Part shown: positions 1 to 8,616 of the stretch, piece by piece | Position numbering within the stretch: the stretch's first letter is position 1 | How the letters are laid out: each line of letters opens with the position of its first letter | From: a virus | Virus record (IMG/VR): IMGVR_UViG_3300021479_000025 | Location: 1 to 48,906 of that record | Strand: one strand, 5' to 3' | Length of the DNA: 48,906 nt | Notes under the pieces: model-generated | The model's input: the letters and a program-made list of their open reading frames with translations, nothing else | Database searches by the model: none | What the model was told of the DNA's origin: nothing | Position numbers and translations under genes: made by a program

Positions 1-531
1 CACCCCCCCATCTGGATCACCACCTGGGGCTCCGACACCCTCCACGCCACCTTTCCCAAGGGCAAAATCACCGGCCTCCAACACCGCGACATGGGCGAGT
101 GGCCAGTCACTGACTCCGGCGGCAACACCTACCAGGCCTACCGCGATCACTTCAAATGGGAAATCGGTCTTGTCCTCCGCGACTGGCGCTACGTCGCCCG
201 CATCGGCAACATCGACGTCACTCAGCTCACCGGCGTCTCCGCGGCGAACCTCATCAACCTCCTCGTCCGCGCGCTCTATCGCCTTCCCACGGCCCCGGCC
301 AACGCCACCGCGATCCAGACCTCGGACACCCCCGAAGTCCGCGCCAACATGGGCCGCGTCACCATCCTCTGCAATCGCGTGGTCCGCACCTACCTCGATC
401 TCCAGGCGATGAACAAAACCAATGTGCTTCTCCGATTGGAGGAGTTCGACGGTAAGGTCGTCACCACCTTCCGTGGCATCCCGGTTCGCACCGTGGACGC
501 AATCCTCAACAACGAAGCACAGATCGTATAA
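1..531 (+). CDS. Major capsid protein, C-terminal part (partial, continues from window end)
   Basis: This is the 3' part of the capsid gene whose 5' part lies at 48261-48906. The reading frame is open to base 1, and codons from base 10 (IWITTWGSD...) match the frame at the other end. Joining the repeats gives 1044 bp, 347 residues, with no stop. An internal ATG at 91 is not the true start. The product forms the icosahedral shell, inferred to have an HK97-like fold. It is followed 12 bp later by the cement protein gene, as in BPP-1-like podoviruses. The first three codons (H-P-P) differ from the other copy (N-T-S) and are probably an assembly edge error. Confidence 0.9.
   Translation, partial: HPPIWITTWGSDTLHATFPKGKITGLQHRDMGEWPVTDSGGNTYQAYRDHFKWEIGLVLRDWRYVARIGNIDVTQLTGVSAANLINLLVRALYRLPTAPANATAIQTSDTPEVRANMGRVTILCNRVVRTYLDLQAMNKTNVLLRLEEFDGKVVTTFRGIPVRTVDAILNNEAQIV
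8..133. repeat. Terminal direct repeat, left copy (contig overlap)
   Basis: These 126 bases are identical to 48781-48906. Bases 1-7 differ from 48774-48780 at three positions. The repeat lies inside the capsid gene and restores its frame when the ends are joined, so it marks a circular assembly graph or circularly permuted DNA rather than a biological terminal repeat. Confidence 0.95.
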
Positions 532-543
532 GGAGCACCCATC

Positions 544-1074
544 ATGATCCTCGACGGACAACTCCAGTTCACCGGCGCTCTCGGCACCGGCGACCTTCCC
601 ACCACCGGCACCCAGGTCTCCACCAACGCCATCGACCTCCACATGGCCGGCATCCCCACCCTCGCCAACCTTCAAGGCGCGCGCGATATCGGTATCGGCG
701 ACGATCCTGCTCTCAAAATCCTCATCGAGGTCCTGACCGCTTTCACCGTCGGCACCTCGCTCCAGGTCATGATCCAAGGCGCGCCTGACAATGGCTCCGG
801 TGCCCCTGGCTCCTACACCACTTGGTGGACTTCCCCCGTCTACGCCGAGGCCACCCTCGTCGCCGGCGCCCGTCTCTACGATATGGACATGCCCCGCCCA
901 CCCGCAGGCGTCGGTATGCCCCGATTCCTTCGTCTCCAATACGTCTCCGTCGGCACCCATACCACCGGCGCTCTTCAGGCGTGGATTCTCGGCGATCGCC
1001 ACGACCAAATCTACCAGGGCACCAACAACGCGATCCTCGGCGGCTATCCCGCCGGCATCAACGTCGCGAACTGA
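544..1074 (+). CDS. Bbp16-like capsid cement (decoration) protein
   Basis: A 176-residue protein starting MILDGQLQFTG. Its position directly after the major capsid gene, its length, and the MILD start with a following S-T-N-A-I-D-L segment match the family of Bordetella phage BPP-1 Bbp16, the jelly-roll cement protein that stabilises the capsid. The ribosome binding site AAGGAG sits upstream of the start, and the 12-bp gap after the capsid stop implies co-transcription. The family assignment rests on memory of the N-terminal pattern and gene order, not on an alignment. Confidence 0.75.
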   Translation: MILDGQLQFTGALGTGDLPTTGTQVSTNAIDLHMAGIPTLANLQGARDIGIGDDPALKILIEVLTAFTVGTSLQVMIQGAPDNGSGAPGSYTTWWTSPVYAEATLVAGARLYDMDMPRPPAGVGMPRFLRLQYVSVGTHTTGALQAWILGDRHDQIYQGTNNAILGGYPAGINVAN

Positions 1075-1085
1075 GGAGAACCAAA

Positions 1086-1733
1086 ATGAAACGGCTTCTT
1101 CTCGGCCTCGCCCTTCTCCTCCTGGCGCCGCTTCTGGCGCCAGCCCACGCCCAGGCTCCCGCCAACTGTGGCGTCAACTTCAATCCCGCCATTGGCATCA
1201 ACTGTCTCAATATCCGTCAACCTACCTACTCCGCGATCTCCCGCGCGCTAGTCCCAGCCGCCTCTGCCACCGATATCTTCTGCATCTCCGGCTCCACCAC
1301 AAAGAACATCATCATCTCTCGTATAGAGATCAGCGGCACCGCCGGGACCCTAGTCAATGCACCATTCACCCTTCTTCGGCGTGTCTCCCTCGATACTGGT
1401 GGCACCGCAGCCACCGGCACAGCTCTCCCCGCCGCTTCCCCACACAATACCGGCAACGCTACCTCCACCGCCGTTCTCACCGCCTACACCGCCAATCCGA
1501 CCATCGTCGACTCATCCCCACTCTACTTCCGCTCCACTTGGCTCGCACTTCCCACCACCGCGGCCGGCACAGTCCAAAACTCCGTGATTTGGTTCTTCGG
1601 CTCCGAAGTCGAGGCCTTTGACCAACATCTCGACATCCTCAAGAACACTTCCCAACAAGTCTGTGTCAATCTCAACGCAGTCTCCGTTTCCTCCGGCGTC
1701 CTCGATATCTCTATCCAATGGACGGAGCAATAA
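1086..1733 (+). CDS. Secreted beta-rich phage protein with signal peptide
   Basis: A 215-residue protein starting at MKRLLLGLALLLL behind GAGGAGAACCAAA. A longer frame exists upstream, but this start has the ribosome site and begins a textbook Sec signal peptide: K-R, a leucine/alanine core, then cleavage near A-H-A/Q at residue 22. The mature part is rich in S, T, A and V and contains four cysteines, which suits disulfide formation in the periplasm. The body (S-R-A-L-V-P-A-A-S-A-T-D to D-I-S-I-Q-W-T-E) resembles a beta-sandwich protein common in phage structural regions, usually without known function. It may be a virion surface or host-envelope protein; neither can be proved here. Confidence 0.8.
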   Translation: MKRLLLGLALLLLAPLLAPAHAQAPANCGVNFNPAIGINCLNIRQPTYSAISRALVPAASATDIFCISGSTTKNIIISRIEISGTAGTLVNAPFTLLRRVSLDTGGTAATGTALPAASPHNTGNATSTAVLTAYTANPTIVDSSPLYFRSTWLALPTTAAGTVQNSVIWFFGSEVEAFDQHLDILKNTSQQVCVNLNAVSVSSGVLDISIQWTEQ

Positions 1734-1735
1734 CC

Positions 1736-2329
1736 ATGCGCAAACTCGCAATCACCGCGCTTGCATTCGTCCTTAGTGCGGCGATTGCTTGTGCCCAGGG
1801 CATCACCGGGACCGTCACGACCCAAGTCGTCATCGTCCCCACCTCCACCGCCTACTCCGCTGGCCAATGCTTCGGTAACGCCGGCGCATCCGCAATCCAA
1901 CCACTAGCCAACTTAATCCTTCCATCCGGCCCCGGCGGAACATGGTTCATCGGCGTTACCCTTGTCGACTCCACCGGGTCCGATCCCGCCATTGACTTCC
2001 TTGTCTTCAACAACGCTCCGGTCGGCACCTACACTGACCACGCCAACTGTGTAGTCAACGCCTCGGACCAATCCTATCTCCAAGGCTTCGTATCCATTAC
2101 CTCCACCAATTGCATTCAAGATCAATCCGCTGCCACAGGCATCTGCCAAGTCACGGGCGCCCTGCTCATCCCTCTCACCGCCAACTTCTCCGTCACTGGT
2201 CCATCGGGTGGTGGCACTCGCTCCAACACTATCTGGATCGTCCCAATAATGCGTGGAACTCCGACCTACGGCTCCTCCAAATCTATCTACATCAACTACA
2301 AAGCCTATCCGGATGCGGCTACGCCATGA
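1736..2329 (+). CDS. Secreted phage protein with signal peptide and four cysteines
   Basis: A 197-residue protein. The start at 1736 (MRKLAITALAF) directly follows the previous stop (TAACCATG) with GGAG upstream; an ATG at 1718 lacks these signs. The N-terminus is a Sec signal peptide with likely cleavage after A-C-A near residue 20. The mature part is a low-charge, Thr/Ser/Gly-rich probable beta protein with exactly four cysteines. The frame overlaps the next start by ATGA at 2326. It belongs to a run of exported proteins between the capsid and tail genes. Function unknown. Confidence 0.8.
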   Translation: MRKLAITALAFVLSAAIACAQGITGTVTTQVVIVPTSTAYSAGQCFGNAGASAIQPLANLILPSGPGGTWFIGVTLVDSTGSDPAIDFLVFNNAPVGTYTDHANCVVNASDQSYLQGFVSITSTNCIQDQSAATGICQVTGALLIPLTANFSVTGPSGGGTRSNTIWIVPIMRGTPTYGSSKSIYINYKAYPDAATP

Positions 2330-5127
2330 AATATCTACGCTATCTCCTCTCCCTCATAGCGTGCTTGGCCGTTGTATCTGCGGATGCGGCTATGGTGGGG
2401 ACGCGGAGGGTGTTGCTGGGGGGTGGGAAGGCGGCGGCTGTCAGCGCGCTGTGGGCATCGCAGAATTGGGATGCATCCGGGTCGCTGCCAGCGGGATGGA
2501 CTATCACCCCAAGTGGCGCCGCGATCGGCACGGCTTGGTCGATGTCGGGAACGCGCAGCCTTTCCGTCCCGACCGATAACAACGTTGGTCAATATGCCAT
2601 CTATAACACTAAAGACCCGTTTGGTGGTAATGTCGTCGCCTCGACCTGGGTTTACTTTACGAACGCCAGTTCAAGCGTGTCAAATGTGGCGTATGTATTT
2701 TGTCGAGGAGGGGCTCCAGCATCGCCGAGCACTGGCTATGATGTGCATATCGAGATAGGCGGAAGCACGCGGGGGCTCTATCTAGCTGCGGCCGGTGCTA
2801 CCATTGGATCAGTGCTTAACGCGGGGATATTCTCCGCAAACACTCCATACTACATGGAGGTCACTTGCAACGGCACGACGATCTCAGCGCGCGCGCGCCG
2901 AGGCACCGATGGTTATTGGCTGAACTCTTCGGCCGTTTGGGTTGCAGCGGAAACGACGGCCATCTCGGTGACGAACTCGGCCATCACGGGCGCGGGTTAT
3001 GTCGGAACGGCAGCATTCATCAACACCGGGATGGGGCCGACCTATTACGACGAGTTTGCCGCCTACCAGGTCCCGACGAACCTCGCAATCGCCATCCAGA
3101 CGGAGCCCAGCGGCGCTTCGACCGTAGGCGCAAGCGGAGGGCTTGCTAACCATCGGGGCGTCCCGATCCTCGTTTCTACGGTCGGCGCCATCACGTCGCC
3201 GCTCTCGGTCACGCTGTCGGATGGCGGCGCAGGGGGGCGTTTTGTCTTCGGCCCGACACCAGCAGTTCCGTCTAGTGCGTTTGTTTCTCAGTTCAGCCCT
3301 GCGGCGGCGTCGATACCGGCGAATGCAAAATTCGGGCAGCTCACGGCTTGGTATCTGCCGGCCTTCAATCGCAGCAGCGCCGTCACCATAACGGCGTCGA
3401 GCCCGCTCGGGAGCGCCCCAAGCCTCACTTACACGCCGACGGCTTACGCGACGACCGGAAGCCCGACTCCGACCGGGCTTAGTCTCGATACGGTCGCGAT
3501 GACGCCGTTCAATCAGTTCTGGACATCGTTGCCGCTCGACTTCTCGGGGGGCTTCCCGGCGCTCCCGTTCTCGACCTTCACGGCCTTCAACAATGTGGGC
3601 GGGAGTGGCGCGACCGAGACTGTCACGGCGGGCGTCTACTCTCGCCAGAACACCATCGACAACACGATCGGATATCGCGGGAATAATGTGCTCGTCACGG
3701 GCGGCTATCAGGTCTCGCTTCAGGTCAATGCCTTCGGCGGCGGGGTAACCGACAAGGTAACGATCGGTCTTGCGGTTGATAGCAATAATTACATCGCCCT
3801 GACAGCCGACAATCATGCCGGCACCGTGACCATCACGGTAGTCGCGTCAGGTTCGACCGTTGCCACTCAAGCATTCAGCAGCTTGTCATTTCCGGCCGGG
3901 ACGCAATTTGCCTTGAGGATGGGGATCTACGAGGGCTCTGTCGCGGGAGCTTGGTATAAGCGACCGACCGACTCGGATTTCTATGCTCTGGGATCGACCT
4001 CGACCTTAGGCGGCTTCGACTTTCAACAATCCAGCGTCTTCACGACATTCTATCCGTTCTGGCAAACTGCTCAGTCCGCGAACACCTCGCTGAAAGTGAC
4101 CAATTTCACGGCTGGCCTTCCTGGGTATGAGGCCTCGACAAATCTTGCCGTCGTTAAAGACATCACCACGGGCGCGCCACTCTTATCGACGGATGGAAAC
4201 TCGATCTATGTCGATGGCGAAGTCGGAAGTCCGATGCCTTCGGACGGCAGTAATGCTGTTTGGGCGCTCAACACCAAGACCTTTGTCTTCACAGAAGTCG
4301 CCCGCCTCTTCCTGTCGAACGGGACGAAGTTCGGTGCGGGCGGTCCAATAACGATCGGTTACAATCCAGGGACCAGCACATTTACAGTGCTATCCGAGGA
4401 CTTCGCGAACGTACTCGCGGTCCCTTATTACACCCAGACCACCACGGCTATATTGTCGGGTGTGCATGGTCTGGCTATGACGGCGCTGCCATATCCGGGG
4501 ACGGCAGCATCAGGAGCCGGCACGCCGACCGAGGTCTATGACTGCGACGCGATATTCCAAAGCGCCACCTACTATGTCGCCTGCATGCAGACCGATACGG
4601 GGGCGGCCCATAGATGGGCAGAAATGGCGTCTGCCTCGACGATCGGTGGGACATATACGGCGATCTGGCAGGCGGCCAATACATCGTTTGCGGACGGAGC
4701 GCGCATCAGCCAGGTCGGTGGCACGCAATATGTATTTCAGTCCGTCGGACAGGCGAACGTCTTTGCGTTTCCTTTCAGCGCGTCGCCCCAGCCGTCATTG
4801 GGCAACATCCCGAATGTCACGCTCGATGGCCCAGCTAATAACCTGCTCGTCGACCCAACGACGACCAATATAGCGCATCCATCGCTGGCACCAATTCCTG
4901 GCGAGATTGGAGGGCAGACCCGCTATTTGCTTATTGGGTTTGCGATCTACACTCCTCCTTCGTTCTCCGGGATCATTCCTAATTATGGTATTGGCGTCGT
5001 TCTTGAGGCTTTGCAGCGCTACACGAGCGCAGAGTTTACGTGGGTTCAGTATCCCTATTTGCTAGAGCGCGACCTCGATCCAGCCTCCAACGACAACACC
5101 CCCGCCTTCCTGGCGCACGTCGGATGA
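2326..5127 (+). CDS. Large secreted adhesin or glycan-binding protein (LamG-like plus beta-propeller-like)
   Basis: A 933-residue protein. The start at 2326 is fixed by an ATGA overlap and opens a signal peptide (MKYLRYLLSLIACLAVVSA, cleavage about residue 21). Residues about 40-240 look like a concanavalin/LamG-type beta sandwich: S-L-P-A-G-W and T-P-Y-Y-M-E-V-T-C, ending Y-Y-D-E-F-A-A-Y. The last 300 residues have blade-like repeats with D-G and W-motifs typical of five-bladed propeller sugar-binding or sugar-cleaving proteins. Four cysteines lie in the mature part. Codons end in G (tcg, acg, gcg) far more than the neighbours, which prefer C, suggesting recent acquisition. Likely receptor binding or depolymerisation; catalytic residues were not identified. 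Confidence 0.7.
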   Translation: MKYLRYLLSLIACLAVVSADAAMVGTRRVLLGGGKAAAVSALWASQNWDASGSLPAGWTITPSGAAIGTAWSMSGTRSLSVPTDNNVGQYAIYNTKDPFGGNVVASTWVYFTNASSSVSNVAYVFCRGGAPASPSTGYDVHIEIGGSTRGLYLAAAGATIGSVLNAGIFSANTPYYMEVTCNGTTISARARRGTDGYWLNSSAVWVAAETTAISVTNSAITGAGYVGTAAFINTGMGPTYYDEFAAYQVPTNLAIAIQTEPSGASTVGASGGLANHRGVPILVSTVGAITSPLSVTLSDGGAGGRFVFGPTPAVPSSAFVSQFSPAAASIPANAKFGQLTAWYLPAFNRSSAVTITASSPLGSAPSLTYTPTAYATTGSPTPTGLSLDTVAMTPFNQFWTSLPLDFSGGFPALPFSTFTAFNNVGGSGATETVTAGVYSRQNTIDNTIGYRGNNVLVTGGYQVSLQVNAFGGGVTDKVTIGLAVDSNNYIALTADNHAGTVTITVVASGSTVATQAFSSLSFPAGTQFALRMGIYEGSVAGAWYKRPTDSDFYALGSTSTLGGFDFQQSSVFTTFYPFWQTAQSANTSLKVTNFTAGLPGYEASTNLAVVKDITTGAPLLSTDGNSIYVDGEVGSPMPSDGSNAVWALNTKTFVFTEVARLFLSNGTKFGAGGPITIGYNPGTSTFTVLSEDFANVLAVPYYTQTTTAILSGVHGLAMTALPYPGTAASGAGTPTEVYDCDAIFQSATYYVACMQTDTGAAHRWAEMASASTIGGTYTAIWQAANTSFADGARISQVGGTQYVFQSVGQANVFAFPFSASPQPSLGNIPNVTLDGPANNLLVDPTTTNIAHPSLAPIPGEIGGQTRYLLIGFAIYTPPSFSGIIPNYGIGVVLEALQRYTSAEFTWVQYPYLLERDLDPASNDNTPAFLAHVG

Positions 5128-5198
5128 CCCTCCTCTCCCTCCCCATCCGCCTATGGCTAGCCGAGATAATTGATGACGCGCAAATCCATGCGAACTAA
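5124..5198 (+). CDS. Small 24-residue open frame coupled to the large adhesin gene
   Basis: It starts in an ATGA overlap with the stop of the 933-residue gene and encodes MTLLSLPIRLWLAEIIDDAQ plus IHAN. There is no separate ribosome site, so expression would depend on translational coupling. A further nine-codon frame (5209-5238) then overlaps the next signal-peptide gene by ATGA. Chance is possible; the main support is the exact coupling. Confidence 0.35.
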   Translation: MTLLSLPIRLWLAEIIDDAQIHAN

Positions 5199-5233
5199 GG
5201 CCACAACATGGCAGTCAATAACGGAGACCTAAG

Positions 5234-6196
5234 ATGAAACTCTTCAAATGGCTTGGGCTAGCCTTAGCTCTCCTCGCCACACCAGCCCTCGCCGTTGTCC
5301 AATCCACAGCGATGCGAGATGCCAACTACTCCGCCACGCCCAATGACGTTCGCATCGTCACCGTCAACACCTTCTCCGCAGCGCGGACCCTTACCCTCCC
5401 ACAAGCTGGCGCGACCCAAATTGGCCAAGGCGGCCAATCCAATGGCTACGCCACCGCGCTTGAATTCTTCGACGCAGCCAACGGCATCACCGCCACCAAT
5501 ACCCTAACCATCACCCCTGCCTCCGGTGATCTCATCAACGGTTCCGCCTCATCCATCGTCGTCTCCAACACCGGCGCCAACTTCTGGCTAACCCCCATCA
5601 ACGGTAACAATTGGGTCTTCGCCACCAGCGTAACCGTCAGCCTCCCAATCCCTGTTCCAGTCGCCGATGGCGGCACCAATTGCACCGTCGCCTCAGGCAC
5701 ATGCCTTGACAACATCACCGGCTTTGCTTCTACCGGCTTCCTTCAACGAACTGGCGCGGGCACGTATTCCTTCACAGCTCCAGCGGCAGTTTCCTTCAAC
5801 CTTGGCAATCCTACCCCTACCTCCTCTTCCACCCTGGTAATGATGGGCTTCGGCTCCACCGCCACCATCACTCCTGTAACCACCGGCCGACTACTCATCA
5901 TAATCACCGGGGATGTGTTCAACGTCACCGCAATCGCTGATGGCGCTGCCTTCCGCGGCGGTTATGGCACAGGCTCAGCCCCGGCCAATGGCGCGGCCGT
6001 CTCAGGCGCTCAATGTGGGCCAACCTCGATCAAATTCGTCGCGGCGACCACCGCTGAGAAGGTCCCGTTCACGATATCGTGCATTGTAACAGGGCTAACC
6101 CTGAACTCTCCCTACTGGCTTGACGTTGCCTTATCCAATATCACCGGTGGCAGCGCCGCAATCAACGATGTCAACATATCCGCACATGAACTATAG
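5234..6196 (+). CDS. Secreted tail-fibre-like beta protein with signal peptide
   Basis: A 320-residue protein with signal peptide MKLFKWLGLALALLATPALA, likely cleaved after A-L-A at 20. Residues about 190-320 carry N-P-T-P-T-S-S-S-T-L-V-M-M-G-F-G, then G-Y-G-T-G-S-A-P-A-N-G-A-A: a pattern I know from many uncharacterised phage fibre or appendage proteins. There are four cysteines in the mature chain. Ribosome site GGAGACCTAAG precedes ATG. It is probably a surface appendage protein of virion or host envelope; the enzyme or ligand is unknown. Confidence 0.75.
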   Translation: MKLFKWLGLALALLATPALAVVQSTAMRDANYSATPNDVRIVTVNTFSAARTLTLPQAGATQIGQGGQSNGYATALEFFDAANGITATNTLTITPASGDLINGSASSIVVSNTGANFWLTPINGNNWVFATSVTVSLPIPVPVADGGTNCTVASGTCLDNITGFASTGFLQRTGAGTYSFTAPAAVSFNLGNPTPTSSSTLVMMGFGSTATITPVTTGRLLIIITGDVFNVTAIADGAAFRGGYGTGSAPANGAAVSGAQCGPTSIKFVAATTAEKVPFTISCIVTGLTLNSPYWLDVALSNITGGSAAINDVNISAHEL

Positions 6197-6205
6197 GAGG
6201 CCCTC

Positions 6206-6706
6206 ATGGCCCGATGGAAACTCGTCAACGCCCACCACCTCAACTGCGACGCGGAATGGGAATACCAAGAGATCGACCGGACCACCGGCAAACAGGTCCG
6301 CAAACGGTTCCCCGTTCCGCGATTCCTTAACCCGTTCGATCCCCAGGACTGGAACTACCATTGGGGGAACAAAGACAACGAAGACGGGGAAATCATCGTC
6401 TGCTACGAAGGCAAAGGCGAACCCAAGGACATCATCTTCCGCGGCGACCCGACCCCCGACATGGTCCCCCAAGACGACGAAGCCAAGGTCATCTCCGCGT
6501 CCTTCGAGAAGCGCTGGTCCTACAAACCCGAAACGGATGTCCCTGGCGGTTATTCCCAATCCATGATCGACAAGTTCCAACATGAGATGGCCGAATCTCG
6601 ATCCAAACCCGCCGAAATCCCTGGCCTATCCGACCTCGTCACCGCGATCACCAAGCAATCCGAGAACATCGCGAAGCTTGTTGAATCCAACCTTCGGAGA
6701 ATCTAA
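6206..6706 (+). CDS. Conserved phage protein of unknown function, no signal peptide
   Basis: A 166-residue protein with strong site AGGAGGCCCTC before ATG. It is acidic and aromatic in the first 110 residues (D-W-N-Y-H-W-G), with a C-terminal helix ending N-L-R-R-I. It has no signal peptide or membrane segment, so unlike its neighbours it should stay in the cytoplasm. The final codons CGG AGA ATC supply a ribosome site for the next gene, whose start overlaps this stop as TAATG. Function not recognised. Confidence 0.7.
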   Translation: MARWKLVNAHHLNCDAEWEYQEIDRTTGKQVRKRFPVPRFLNPFDPQDWNYHWGNKDNEDGEIIVCYEGKGEPKDIIFRGDPTPDMVPQDDEAKVISASFEKRWSYKPETDVPGGYSQSMIDKFQHEMAESRSKPAEIPGLSDLVTAITKQSENIAKLVESNLRRI

Positions 6707-7095
6707 TGCCTATCTCCACTGGCCCAGGGTCGCCACAGGTCGTATCCTCGGCCAGTGGCGGGAAGGTCTATGGCTACAACAACATTAACGAAACCACCGC
6801 GCGTGTGGTTGCACAGCCCAACCCTTCTCGGGCCCAAATCACCTTCTGCAATCCAGGCGCGAATGACATGTATATCGCACCGGTCAACGTCCAGAACACC
6901 CTCGGCACAGCGCCAACCACGCCAACGAGCACGCCTCTCACCCCTACCAACGCTGCCCTCGGCGGATGTTGGCCACTCTTCGGCAACGGCGGAATCCTCG
7001 TCTTCACCGGCGAATGCCAAGGCGCCTACCAAGCCCTGGCCAAAACTGGTGCCGGCACCACCAATCCCCTAACCGTCAACGACTCGAACATCTGA
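6706..7095 (+). CDS. Small phage virion-region protein of unknown function
   Basis: A 129-residue protein starting in a TAATG overlap. It is rich in G, T, N and P and probably all-beta; three cysteines; no signal peptide. The segment S-R-A-Q-I-T-F-C-N-P-G-A-N-D resembles small beta-sandwich proteins encoded near phage tail genes. Located between exported proteins. Function unknown. Confidence 0.65.
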   Translation: MPISTGPGSPQVVSSASGGKVYGYNNINETTARVVAQPNPSRAQITFCNPGANDMYIAPVNVQNTLGTAPTTPTSTPLTPTNAALGGCWPLFGNGGILVFTGECQGAYQALAKTGAGTTNPLTVNDSNI

Positions 7096-7103
7096 GATCG
7101 CCG

Positions 7104-8039
7104 ATGCTTCGCCGAATCCTCGCCGCTATCGCACTCATCTTCGCGGTCTATTGCCTCAGCCCGGCGCAGTCCCAGGTCCCACAACCCGGCTTCTGCGCCA
7201 ATCGTCCGCTCAACGACTCCACCAACGCCTGCGCCAACACGCGGTTTGTCCAACAGGCCTTGGCCGGATTCTCCCCCGGCGCGATCTCTCTCACCACCAA
7301 CCACATCCTCGTTGGCGTGGCTAATGTCGCCACCGACACCGCCATGTCTGGCGACTGCACGATCGTCTCCTCTGGCGCCATCACCTGCACCAAAACCTCC
7401 GGCGTTGCCTTTGGCTCCTTCGCTACTTCCACCACCGTCCCTTGGTCCGCGATCACATCCCCACCGACCACCCTTGCTGGCTATGGCATCACCAATGCCC
7501 TGACCAAAACCAACAATCTCTCCGATGTCTCCTCCGTCGCCACGACCATCTCCAACCTCGGCCTTGCCAAGGTCTACCAAACCAAATCCTCCGGCCGACT
7601 CAACACATCCGCTCCGCCCGGCGTTTGGACGCAAATGCAGCGCGTCAACCTTGGCACACTCGTCGCCGGTGATCTCCTCTATGCCTCCGCCTGGAACGAA
7701 CTAACCACCAACGAATCCGTCGGCGGCTCCAACGCCCTTGTCAATGTCCAATTCTTCATCTCCACCACGTCCACCGATGTCAATCCCCCAACCACTTCCT
7801 CCGACTTCGGCAATACCCCTGGCGGCTCCAACACCGCTTGCAATGTCAACAACCTTATCCCAACTGTCCATCACTTCGTCTACAACTGCACCGGCCAGCT
7901 CCTCGTTCCTGCCAATGGCACCTACACCGCCATCTTCTCCGTTCTATGGGACGTAGACCTTACCCTTGCTGGCACCATCGAGAACCAAGGCCAGATCAAT
8001 GTCATCCGCTATTCGCCAACCATAGGGACCATGCCGTGA
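7104..8039 (+). CDS. Secreted tail-fibre-like protein with signal peptide and six cysteines
   Basis: A 311-residue protein. The start at 7104 gives MLRRILAAIALIFAVYCLSP, a Sec signal peptide probably cleaved around residue 23 (A-Q-S/Q). Residues about 110-160 contain T-L-A-G-Y-G-I-T-N-A and N-N-L-S-D-V, a short repeat typical of trimeric tail-fibre shafts. Six cysteines lie in the mature chain. The tail-fibre-type repeat together with an export signal is odd, because fibres normally assemble in the cytoplasm. A longer frame upstream lacks these features. Its stop overlaps the next GTG start. Confidence 0.75.
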   Translation: MLRRILAAIALIFAVYCLSPAQSQVPQPGFCANRPLNDSTNACANTRFVQQALAGFSPGAISLTTNHILVGVANVATDTAMSGDCTIVSSGAITCTKTSGVAFGSFATSTTVPWSAITSPPTTLAGYGITNALTKTNNLSDVSSVATTISNLGLAKVYQTKSSGRLNTSAPPGVWTQMQRVNLGTLVAGDLLYASAWNELTTNESVGGSNALVNVQFFISTTSTDVNPPTTSSDFGNTPGGSNTACNVNNLIPTVHHFVYNCTGQLLVPANGTYTAIFSVLWDVDLTLAGTIENQGQINVIRYSPTIGTMP

Positions 8040-8407
8040 GTCAGCCCAATGACCAAGATCACCTCGCGCGGATAGCCAAGGATATCCAAAAGCTATGCTC
8101 CATGATGACCACAGTCATCAACTATATCACCGAAGCCGAGGCCGAGGTCCCCGAGAAGATACGAAGATTTATGAATTACTTCCATGATCTTCATGATATC
8201 AAATTCATGTATGAAGAACATGGTCAGCCTCCGCCAAAGCATGTTCTCCAAGAGATCGAACGTCTTGACGACCGTTACCGTCACTTACTCGATGATATGA
8301 AGGAGCCTGGGGGCACCCTGGACAAAATCCGCCGCGATATGGCTCAACGCTCCGGCAATCGCCGAGACTACACGAAGCAGCTAACTCAATCGGAGAGATA
8401 CGAATGA
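8036..8407 (+). CDS. Helical, charged phage protein of unknown function
   Basis: A 123-residue protein read from GTG in a GTGA overlap with the previous stop. It has no signal peptide, is strongly helical and charged, and probably forms coiled coils (I-A-K-D-I-Q-K-L and I-E-R-L-D-D-R-Y-R-H-L-L-D). The alternative in-frame ATG starts upstream lie inside the previous gene. It could be a minor virion or assembly factor; not recognised. Confidence 0.65.
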   Translation: MSQPNDQDHLARIAKDIQKLCSMMTTVINYITEAEAEVPEKIRRFMNYFHDLHDIKFMYEEHGQPPPKHVLQEIERLDDRYRHLLDDMKEPGGTLDKIRRDMAQRSGNRRDYTKQLTQSERYE

Positions 8408-8616
8408 AACAAGGCTCAGGCACTTCCAAGGCCGGCGATGGCAAGATCGAACCACGATCTCACGCCATCTCCATCGACAAAGTCTCCGGCATCGGCCTCC
8501 AGCGGGTGCGGACGTTTCCTGAAACCAAATCCCTCCACGCCAGCCGCGGATTCTCTGCTCCATCCCCGGTCTCTGACGACCATCACAAATCCGGATCACA
8601 AGGAAAACACCGATGA
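8404..8616 (+). CDS. Small basic hypothetical protein
   Basis: A 70-residue protein starting in an ATGA overlap and ending in another with the next gene. Low-complexity, Ser/Gly/Lys/His-rich (A-G-D-G-K-I-E-P-R-S-H-A-I-S). Probably disordered. Such small proteins before the tail tube genes are common in podoviruses; function unknown. Confidence 0.55.
   Translation: MKQGSGTSKAGDGKIEPRSHAISIDKVSGIGLQRVRTFPETKSLHASRGFSAPSPVSDDHHKSGSQGKHR

Noticed and set aside
822-1085. Longer upstream starts for the secreted protein gene at 1086
   Set aside because: They overlap the cement protein gene out of frame; the 1086 start has a ribosome site and signal peptide.
2884-3816. Long antisense open frame (310 codons) opposite the adhesin gene
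   Set aside because: Arg-rich composition typical of reading a GC-rich gene backwards; no ribosome site and the plus-strand product has clear domains.
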